Source: Bacilli bacterium
GTDB taxonomy: Bacteria > Bacillota_I > Bacilli_A > RFN20 > CAG-826
DNA: 25,929 nt
Direction of reading: 5' to 3'
Assembly (NCBI GenBank): GCA_017551465.1
Contig: JAFZLN010000076.1
Location: 1-25,929, forward strand
Positions 17,875 to 25,800 of this stretch are shown piece by piece. Numbering within the stretch: the first letter of the stretch is position 1; each line of letters begins with the position of its first letter. A model generated the notes under the pieces. It was not told the origin of the DNA, made no database searches, and was given only the letters and a program-made list of their open reading frames with translations. The translations under genes were made by a program, and so were the position numbers.

Positions 17875-18978
17875 CTATTTATTGGAATTATCCATTTGAG
17901 AGATTTTGGCTTTTGGCCATGTGATGTTGCTGGAAGAATATAACTTAATAGCGTCAACAACTGGACCAGTACTCTTAATGGTACCGTTTAATGTATCTAA
18001 GTTATTAACAACCATTTGGATGGTGTTTTTACCAGCCTTTAAGGAAACATTGGCGCTGACCATATAATCTTGGAATGGGAGGAAGGTCTTTGGAATGATG
18101 TTATGAATGGTGATGCTACCATAATTAACTGGAGCATCGTTCACTTTAACTGGGAATCCTTCATAGTTAAATGTTTCATAAACTCTTTCTTCACCTTCGC
18201 CTTCGAAGACTTGCTTTTCTTCTGGAAGACCATATTCACCAGATAATCTCATGAATAAGGTGACGTTTTCAGCAGCAACATCACTTTCAAGTTCCCATGT
18301 TAATGTGTTGCCTTCTACGTAGTTATAGTGGACGAAGGCCGCCATAACGGTGACATCTGGGTTATTGAAGTCAGCAGCGGTTGCATAACGTGCAACACCA
18401 TCTTCTCTAACGAATGCACCAGAAGCGTTGTATTTATTTGTCTTGGTTTCTTTGCTGTAGTTAACTCTAGCAATTAAGCCTGTACCGGCTTGACCACCAG
18501 AATAGGTTTCACCGTCCATGCCAGGAGTACCATCTTTACCAATTCTTTCGGTGATATCTGGGCATAATTCTGCTTCAAAAGTTTGAGCTTCTTGACCAGC
18601 AGGAACGAAACATGGTTTTAATTCGATGTTTTCCATAACGACATTGTTGTCTCTGTTTTCGAAGTCCCAAATTTGACCACCATTTTTAACGTTCATCCAG
18701 CCATAGAAGGCTTTACCAGCTGGAGCGGTTGGATCTGCAGGTTTTGTTAATGCAGAACCGAGTTCGATTTGTTCGACTTTTGGATCGCCATTACCACTGT
18801 CGATTTTCACTTCGAACTTTGGTAATTCTACTTTGCTAGTGCTAACTTCAGAGGATGAACTCTTGCTACCACTAGGTTTCTTAGAAGTTGAGCCTCCACC
18901 GTTGCCGTTACAAGCGGCCATGGCTAAAGAGGCAACCATCATGCCTAAGAAAAGCACTTTGTTTTTCATTTTTTTCAT
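17875..18978 (-). CDS. Lipoprotein with degenerate B-repeat and CBM-like domain
   Basis: Probable surface-exposed, membrane-anchored carbohydrate-binding lipoprotein of 367 residues. The signal peptide ends in a lipobox, SLAMAAC, with C23 as the lipidated residue, followed by a Gly/Ser-rich linker. Residues about 53-108 resemble a Listeria-Bacteroides repeat (PADPTAPAGKAFYGWM, WDFENRDN). The rest (about 113-355) looks like a CBM6/CBM35-type beta-sandwich: it opens with the typical FEAEL and ends with GKNTIQMVVNN and GPVVDAIKLYSSS. The CBM assignment rests on pattern and fold expectation, not alignment. It is the first gene of a two-gene operon with the GH3 enzyme at 14858-17863 and probably holds substrate for it. 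The ATG at 18978 is the first possible start after an in-frame TAA; no Shine-Dalgarno sequence directly precedes it, and the only good one lies before a hairpin. Confidence 0.9.
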   Translation of the reverse strand: MKKMKNKVLFLGMMVASLAMAACNGNGGGSTSKKPSGSKSSSSEVSTSKVELPKFEVKIDSGNGDPKVEQIELGSALTKPADPTAPAGKAFYGWMNVKNGGQIWDFENRDNNVVMENIELKPCFVPAGQEAQTFEAELCPDITERIGKDGTPGMDGETYSGGQAGTGLIARVNYSKETKTNKYNASGAFVREDGVARYATAADFNNPDVTVMAAFVHYNYVEGNTLTWELESDVAAENVTLFMRLSGEYGLPEEKQVFEGEGEERVYETFNYEGFPVKVNDAPVNYGSITIHNIIPKTFLPFQDYMVSANVSLKAGKNTIQMVVNNLDTLNGTIKSTGPVVDAIKLYSSSNITWPKAKISQMDNSNK

Positions 18979-19033
18979 AATAGATAATTATTCGGTTTAC
19001 CCTAGATTTGACTACCGAATAACATTCTCCTTT
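18979..19033 (-). promoter_or_regulatory. Hairpin between Shine-Dalgarno sequence and start codon
   Basis: AAAGGAG lies at 19033-19027, 48 bases before the ATG at 18978. Between them is a perfect 9-base-pair inverted repeat, TTATTCGGT (19022-19014 on the minus strand) and ACCGAATAA (18996-18988), with a 17-base loop. If the hairpin forms, the SD is brought to about 13 bases from the start codon; if it does not, the gene has no usable SD. The ATG one base after the SD (19025) only opens a seven-codon frame. Confidence 0.5.
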
Positions 19034-19040
19034 CTAGGGG

Positions 19041-19068
19041 TATATAATCAAGCCTCATCTTAATACAA
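19041..19068 (-). promoter_or_regulatory. Candidate promoter of the lipoprotein-GH3 operon
   Basis: On the minus strand TTGTAT (19068-19063) and TATATA (19046-19041) are separated by 16 bases, and the expected start point lies just before the AAAGGAG at 19033. The -35 element lies within a 9-base inverted repeat, TCATCTTAA/TTAAGATGA (19055-19063 and 19074-19082), which could be an operator. Confidence 0.45.
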
Positions 19069-19201
19069 ACGATTTAAGATGAAACTTTATTAACGATTTT
19101 AAGCACTTAATAGCATACCACCATGTGCGTGTAATGTGTATATGCATTTATATGCATGAAACTGCTAGGACCAACGCGGCCCTAGCAGTCATGCTTTTTT
19201 T
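19055..19201 (+). ncRNA. Candidate plus-strand small RNA
   Basis: A perfect plus-strand TATAAT (19043-19048) would place a start at about 19055. Exactly there begins a 9-base-pair hairpin (TCATCTTAA/TTAAGATGA, loop of ten). About 70 bases without an ORF follow, then a strong intrinsic terminator (19154-19201). The implied RNA is about 145 bases long and diverges from the lipoprotein promoter. The -35 region is poor, and nothing identifies a known RNA family, so this rests on the coincidence of promoter box, 5' hairpin and terminator. Confidence 0.35.
19154..19201 (+). terminator. Strong terminator, best in plus orientation
   Basis: GCATGA (19154-19159) and CTGCTAGG (19162-19169) pair with CCTAGCAG (19181-19188) and TCATGC (19189-19194), a 14-base-pair stem with a two-base bulge, followed on the plus strand by seven T. 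In the minus direction the tail is only TTTCATGC, so it may also serve, less well, as the end of the GH3 gene at 19222-22569. Confidence 0.7.
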
Positions 19202-19221
19202 AGTTAGAAATTATTCTAAGA

Positions 19222-22200
19222 TTACGCTCTTCTTTTTTTGCGTAAGGAGACAAGTAATAAACCTGCACCAGCAAGAGCGACTAAGCTAATCATAGCACTG
19301 CAAGCAGCGATATCACCGAAGCAGCCTTTCTTAGCAGCAGCAGCGTCACCAGTTGTAGCGGTAACGATTAATTTGTAAGCGCCAACAGCATTGCCTTCAC
19401 CATCTAAACCGATGAAATCAATGTGATAGACACCTTCGTTTTGGAATTTACCAGTGAGCTTGTTGTCTTTGAATTCGACACCGGCTGGTAAATCGACACG
19501 GTCATTAAGCTTGTAGCTTTCAGCGCCTTCGATTTCTGGAGTGAAATTGATTGCATCTTTACGAGCTTCAAGTTGCATGTATTCTTCACCGTTTTCACCA
19601 ACGATAACCATGACTCTATTTGTAGCGGTACAACGAGAAGCCATGTATAAATGTTCTTTTGTACATTTTCTCACAGCATACCAGTAGGAGTAGGAAATGG
19701 CTTTAGAACCATCTGCCTTCTTGTACATTGGAGCTTGTGCTGTGGAATCCCATTGAGCTTCGGAATCACCACCGAAACCACCACCTTGGTCTAATTGGGC
19801 GTTACAACCAGCTAAGCAACGGTTGTTAACGTTTTCGTAGCACTTGAAGTTAACAGAACCATTACTACTGTGGGTCATATCGGATAAGACAGAACCCTTG
19901 AAGCCCCATTCACCACGGAGAACTTCTGTTAATAATGGGTAAGAAGCGGCAGTTTCCATTAAGCCAACACGGTTATAGGAACCCATGACACCAATGGATT
20001 TACCTTCTTCAAAGACCATTTGGAAGGATTTTAAGTAAATTTCACGTAACGCTTGTTCGTTGACGAAGGAGATACCGGATTCACGGTTCTTTTCTTGATC
20101 GTTAACAGCGAAGTGTTTGAAGTATGCGTAGACGCCTCTATCTGTAGCAGCGCCAACGACTTGAGCAGCCATACGGCCCATTAAGAACGGATCGGCTGAA
20201 TAGTATTCGAAGTTTCTACCACCGAATGGAGAACGGTGTGTATTAACAGCTGGACCCCACCAACCGGATTTACCAGAGATGTGAGATTCCATACCAACAC
20301 ATTCACCTTGCTTATGAGCTAAGTCTTGGTTGAATGTAGCGGCGATGATTGGAGAAGAGACCCACCACATAATATTGAATTTTTGTGGACCATCACCTTC
20401 GGAGAAACCACCTTTACCAACACTGGAGATGGATTGAGAAGACATACCGTTTGTTTCAACGATCTTCATCATTTCATCCCAGGAGACTTGGTTAACAACG
20501 TCTTCCCAGATTGGATCATTGAAGTCAGTCTTCATTAAATCCTTTGTTGTATAGGAAGTATCTTTAGAACCTTGTTTCCAGTTTGTAGCAACACTTGCGT
20601 CTTTACGAGCAGCGGCTGGGACGTATTCGTCGTTACCGTTTTCGAAGTCTTCAAGGGAGAATTCAGTTGTTAAGAATTCTTCGAATCTGCTACCTTCTTT
20701 AACTGTTCTGTCTTCGAAAGTTGGGTGTGTTGGGAATGTGCCTTCAAAATCAGCACGGCTCATTTGTGTGAATTCGATATCATTTTCTTCTGGAGCGGAG
20801 TTGTAGAAACCTCTATTTGTGAAGCGGTTTTCAACTTTATTGCCAGAGAAACGGTCGTTTTCATATTTACGAGCATCAAGTTTGAAGCTGAATGAATCGT
20901 AATTTGTATGAGCGTTCTTACCGAGTAAGAGTTCATAATTACCGGCATCTAATTCATAGCCTTTGAAGCCATTGTTATTCTTGTCTTGGAAGTCGTAGTT
21001 AGCGACATCTTGGAGATAGAATGATAAGTAAACTTTTTCAGATTTGCCTGGTTCGAGAAGGCCAGTCTTACCGAATGCGCATAAGACGTGATCGGCTTTT
21101 TCAATGCCACCTTTGGTATATGGCGCTCTGAAGTAGAGTTGAACTGTTTCTTTACCAGCAACGTTACCAGTATTTTTAACTTCAACTGTCACACCAACGA
21201 CTTCTGTGTCTTTGGCGACTTTAGCGTCTTTCTTAATATTGGTTTTAACAATCTTTTGTTCGAATGTTGTGTAGCTTAAGCCATAACCGAATGGGTAGAG
21301 GACACCTTGTTTGCTGCCATACCATTCATCAGCTTGAGCTTGATTGGCTTTTGCCATATCGGCATATCTTGTTTCATAGTAACGATAGTCGACATAAATG
21401 CCTTCTTCGTAAGAAACGTAAGCGGCTGGTTTAACACCATTGATACCACCAGAAACGACTTTCGCTTCTTCACCACCACGAGCACTGTCCCATCTTGGGG
21501 AACTGTGTTGTTTGTAGTTCTTATCGGTACCAAAGCTGAGCATTGGTGAACCATCAGCAGCGAACATTGTATCTTGTGGAGCATAGTATGTTTTGCCATT
21601 AGATAATGTTACTTCGTTTGTTTGTGAGTTATCGGAGAAGTTTTGGAATGTTGGATCTTCTCTGAAATCACGGCCCCATGTGTCAACTGTACGACCAGAT
21701 GGGTTAACATCACCATTAATGATACGACCAAGGGCACGGATACCACGGTCACCTGGGTTACCAACCCAAATAATGGCTTTAACTTTATCGTTATTTTCGA
21801 GTTGTTCACATTCAAAGATGTTAGAGGAGTTAATAACGATAATGATGTTATCAGTGTGTTTGCCTAATTCTTCTAATAAGGCTTCTTCGTTTTCAGATAA
21901 TTGTAAAGCGTGTCTATCTGAAATCTTTTCAGTACTGGAGTTTGTCTTTTTGCTATCGTGAGCGTTACATGTTTTAACGTCACAACCTTCAGAACCTTCA
22001 CGGGTGATAACTTGAATAGCGGCATCGTTGTATTCATCCATTGTCGCTAATAATTCGGCGGAGTAACTTGAAATTGGTGTTTCACCGATTGTAACTTCAG
22101 AGTTACCTTTCCAACCATCATTACCATTTGTTCTACCGGCACCAGATTGGGAGTTGTTTGACCAACGTGAACCATTCCAGCTACCGTAGAAGTCGAGGAC

Positions 22201-22569
22201 TTTTTGGTTTAGTTCAAAGCCAACTTCTTTAAGAGCTTCGTCTGTGTGATAACCTTGGACGTCACTAGTAACAGAACCTGAACCTGAACCAGCACCACCA
22301 CAAGCAAGGTTGTTAGAGCTCTTGCCAGCGAGTGTGATTTTCTTGCCTTGCGCAGCGAATGGTAAGAAGCTGTCTTTATTCTTTAATAAGACGAAACCTT
22401 CTTCTGCGAGTTGGTCTTGAACACCTTGAGCGTGTTTGATATAGGCTGCTCTGTCGTTTCTGCCATATTCACCGATGAATTCGGCGTCGTTAGCGGAAAT
22501 GCCTTTATTCAAACAAACTGGTAAGGCCAATGCGGCAAGAAAAATTGGGATAAGTAATTGTTTCTTCAT
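19222..22569 (-). CDS. Secreted permuted GH3 glycoside hydrolase with C-terminal sorting signal
   Basis: Family GH3 exo-hydrolase, 1115 residues, substrate unknown. A signal peptide (about 1-26, ending KGISA) is followed by the alpha/beta sandwich (about 30-420, with EEGFVLLKN, GGAGSGSGS and REGSEGCD, candidate acid/base E194), YPFGYGLSYTTF at about 424-435, a fibronectin III-like domain (about 450-570, VKNTGNVAGKETVQLY) and the TIM barrel (about 680-925: GDGPQ, NTHRSPFGGRNFEYYSADP, KHFAVNDQE, SDM with candidate nucleophile D897). Then come an Ig-like He_PIG-type domain (about 1010-1065, LPAGVEFKDNKLTGKF) and a tail, KKGCFGDIAAC, followed by a hydrophobic segment and RKKRRA. The enzyme should therefore be exported and held at the membrane or transferred by a sorting enzyme. 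The extra cysteines are unusual for GH3. AAAGGAAATC precedes the ATG at normal spacing. It is closely related to the neighbouring GH3 at 22842-25929, probably by duplication. Confidence 0.95.
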   Translation of the reverse strand: MKKQLLIPIFLAALALPVCLNKGISANDAEFIGEYGRNDRAAYIKHAQGVQDQLAEEGFVLLKNKDSFLPFAAQGKKITLAGKSSNNLACGGAGSGSGSVTSDVQGYHTDEALKEVGFELNQKVLDFYGSWNGSRWSNNSQSGAGRTNGNDGWKGNSEVTIGETPISSYSAELLATMDEYNDAAIQVITREGSEGCDVKTCNAHDSKKTNSSTEKISDRHALQLSENEEALLEELGKHTDNIIIVINSSNIFECEQLENNDKVKAIIWVGNPGDRGIRALGRIINGDVNPSGRTVDTWGRDFREDPTFQNFSDNSQTNEVTLSNGKTYYAPQDTMFAADGSPMLSFGTDKNYKQHSSPRWDSARGGEEAKVVSGGINGVKPAAYVSYEEGIYVDYRYYETRYADMAKANQAQADEWYGSKQGVLYPFGYGLSYTTFEQKIVKTNIKKDAKVAKDTEVVGVTVEVKNTGNVAGKETVQLYFRAPYTKGGIEKADHVLCAFGKTGLLEPGKSEKVYLSFYLQDVANYDFQDKNNNGFKGYELDAGNYELLLGKNAHTNYDSFSFKLDARKYENDRFSGNKVENRFTNRGFYNSAPEENDIEFTQMSRADFEGTFPTHPTFEDRTVKEGSRFEEFLTTEFSLEDFENGNDEYVPAAARKDASVATNWKQGSKDTSYTTKDLMKTDFNDPIWEDVVNQVSWDEMMKIVETNGMSSQSISSVGKGGFSEGDGPQKFNIMWWVSSPIIAATFNQDLAHKQGECVGMESHISGKSGWWGPAVNTHRSPFGGRNFEYYSADPFLMGRMAAQVVGAATDRGVYAYFKHFAVNDQEKNRESGISFVNEQALREIYLKSFQMVFEEGKSIGVMGSYNRVGLMETAASYPLLTEVLRGEWGFKGSVLSDMTHSSNGSVNFKCYENVNNRCLAGCNAQLDQGGGFGGDSEAQWDSTAQAPMYKKADGSKAISYSYWYAVRKCTKEHLYMASRCTATNRVMVIVGENGEEYMQLEARKDAINFTPEIEGAESYKLNDRVDLPAGVEFKDNKLTGKFQNEGVYHIDFIGLDGEGNAVGAYKLIVTATTGDAAAAKKGCFGDIAACSAMISLVALAGAGLLLVSLRKKRRA

Positions 22570-22801
22570 ATGATTTCCTTTCCATATTGTTTTGCATTAT
22601 TCAATTTGCCTCAATTCGAGTGCAAAGAGAATTTAGAAACTAGAATTATAGTGTTTCAGTAATGCATTAGTACTTTCAATATAAATTGAAGGCAAAAACC
22701 ATAATATGACAAATCTAATTTGAAAGCAGGACAATCATACGATTGCATGTGTACGTATACTATAAAATTGTTTTGATACCATCATACTTTTTGCAACAAA
22801 A
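22570..22801 (-). promoter_or_regulatory. Upstream region of the second GH3 gene
   Basis: A gene-free stretch of about 230 bases. It holds a minus-strand TATAAT (22650-22645) about 70 bases before the start codon, without a good -35 box, and just upstream a perfect palindrome, TTCAATATAAATTGAA (22675-22690), at a position usual for an activator site. I see no ORF or further stable hairpin here. Confidence 0.35.
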
Positions 22802-22823
22802 AAGACCCTCGCTTGAGGGTCTT
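22802..22823 (-). terminator. Intrinsic terminator after the partial GH3 gene
   Basis: A perfect 9-base-pair stem, AAGACCCTC (22802-22810) with GAGGGTCTT (22815-22823), and a four-base loop. On the minus strand the tail is TTTTTGTTGC. It starts about 20 bases after the stop codon at 22842-22844 and separates this gene from the next. Confidence 0.9.
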
Positions 22824-22841
22824 AATTGTTTTAATTAACAA

Positions 22842-25800
22842 TTAGGCTTTAACTCTTCTTTTCTTGTCGATCACAAGGATGACCGCCATAGCGAGAGCTA
22901 ATAAACCAGTAACGCTTAATGTAGCTTCAATACTACCAAAGCAACCGGCTTTCGCCATGTTGTTTGTTGTGGCCACTTTTGGTGCAAAGATTTGAATGGT
23001 AGAACCATATTTTGCGCTATCTTTTTCCGCGATAACGTGGATGAAGACATTGCAAGCTCCAGTTAATTTACCTTTGATTGTGTTATTTTCAAAGACTAAG
23101 CCTTCTGGTAATGGAGTAACTGGATCGATAGATAATTCAGCACCATCTAATTCTTCTGGAATTTCAACCTTAATGTTGATTTCTTTACCCACTGCGGTTT
23201 CTAAATAGTTACGTTCAACACCAACGAAGTTTAATTTAGCTTCTTTAATGCAAACTTTGGACATAACACCACAGTTAGCACATGTCCACATTGTTTCTAA
23301 GGCGTTCTTTCTTAAAGCATACCAATATGTGTATGATTCAACGGTTTGTCCGTCTTTACTTGTGAACACTGGAGCGCCTTTACCATCAAACGCGGATGCA
23401 CTCCACTTACATGCGACTGCATCTTCAAAACCATTTTGGTCTAATTGTTGGTTACAACCAGCAATGATACGGTTATTGAGGTTTTCGTAGCACTTGAAGT
23501 TAACAGAGCTGTTACCACTGTGTGTCATATCGGAAATGATGTGACCTTTGAAGCCCCATTCTTCACGCAAGACTTCTGTTAATAATGGATAAGAAGCAGC
23601 GGTTTCCATATTACCTAAACGGTTATAGGAAGACATGATAGCCATGGATTTACCTTCTTGAACAACCATTTGGAATGGTTTGAGATAAATTTCACGTAAG
23701 GCTTGTTCTGTTAAGAATGTAGAAGTACCTTCACGGTTCTTTTCTTGATCGTTAACAGTGAAGTGTTTGAAGTAGCAATATAAGCCTAAATCAGTAGCAC
23801 CAGCAACGACTCTAGCCGCCATACGGCCCATTAAGAATGGATCAGCGGAATAGTATTCGAAGTTTCTGCCACCAAATGGAGAACGGTGTAAGTTGACAGC
23901 TGGACCAGCCCAACCATATGTACCAGAGATATGGGCTTCCATACCGACCATTTCACCTTGTCTCTTAGCTAATTCAACATTGTATGTCGCGGCAACGATT
24001 GGAGCGCCTGCCCACCAAATGTATTGGAATTGAGATGGACCATCACTATCGCCAGTGGCTGGTTTATTCATCCAAGATAATGCTGGGTTATGTGAACCAG
24101 CACCATGAGCGAAGCTTGTTAATTCGTCGAATGTCATGTAGTTCATGGCTTCGGTCCATTTTGGATCGTCCATATCAAGACCAACTAAATCAGCGAACTT
24201 AAGACCATTGACATCAGAAGCAGTTGCGGTTTTGGCTCTTTGTGTCCAACCTAACGCTTCAATATCGGCTTTTGTTTTTCTTGTGACTAATGGGAGATAT
24301 TCACCATCGTCATTGAGTTCGATATCGTCTAAGGTGAATTCATGCGTTAAGAATTCTTCGTAACGACTACCTTCTTTAACTTGACGAGATTCGTAAGTTG
24401 GGTGAAGTGGCTTATTGGATAAGTCTTCACGAGAGAATTGTTCGAATTCGATATCGTTTTCACCTGGTAAGCAGCTATAGAAGCCTCTATCAGTGAATCT
24501 GTTTTTAACTTCGGTACCTGTATAACGGTCTGTTTCGTATTTAATACCACCTTTAGCAACAGAGAATTTGATGGTTTCATATTCTTCATGAGCGTTCTTA
24601 TTAAGAGCGACATAATATGTACCAGCATCTAACTCATAACCACGGAAACCATTACCGTTCTTATCGGCGAAGTCGTAGTTAGCGACGTCTTGAGTATTAA
24701 ATGTTAAACGAAGTGTTTGTTCTTCGCCTGGTTCTAATAATTTTGTCTTATCAAATGCGCATAAGACGTTATTGGCTTTTTCAATGCCACCGACGGTATA
24801 TGGAGCTTTCCAATATAATTGGACAACATCCTTACCAGCAACATTACCAGTATTCTTAACTTTGACTTTAACTTCTACTTCGGTATTACCACTCTTGAGT
24901 GTTTTACCTTTAACGTTAGAAGAAACGATTGTTTGTTTGAATTGTGTATAGCTTAAGCCATAACCGAATGGGTAAATAACACCATCATCACTGTTATACC
25001 ATTGATCAGCTTGAGCCTTATTGGCTTTGGCCATATCGGCATATCTTGTTTCGTAATAACGATAGTCGACATAAATGCCTTCTTCGTATGAGACATAAGA
25101 AGCTGGTTTAACACCATTTAAGCCACCAGAAACAACTTTGAATTCTTCACCACCACGAGCGCTGTCCCATCTTGGTGAACTATGTTCTTTATAGTTCTTA
25201 TCTGTACCATAAGAGAGCATTGGAGCGCCATCCGCGGCTAACATTGTATCTTGTGGAGCGTAATAGCTCTTGCCATTTGAAGACACCACTAAGTTAGTTT
25301 GTGAGTTATCAGAGAAGTTTTGATATGTTGGGTCTTTTGTAAAATCACGGGCCCATGTATCAACTGTACGACCTGATGGATTAACTTCACCAGTTAAAAT
25401 TTTACCAACAGATTTGGCACCAACAGCACCTGGGTTACCAATCCAAAGGATGGCTTTGACCTTATCATCGTTTTCAAACTTGTCACATTGGAAGATGTTA
25501 CCAGAGTTGATAACGATAATGATGTTATCGGTGTGATTGTGAAGTTCATCAAATAATGCTTCTTCATTTTCGGATAATTGAAGAGCGTGTCTATCAGAAA
25601 CTTTTTCTGAACTACTGTTTGTTTTCTTACTATCGTGAGCGTTACATGTTTTAACGTCACAACCTTCACTACCTTCACGAGAGATGACTTGAATAGCGGC
25701 ATCCTTATATTCGTCTAAGGTTGCTAATAATTCAGCGGAGTAACTTGATAATGGCGTTTCACCAATAGTCACTTCAGAGTTACCTTTCCAACCATCGTTA

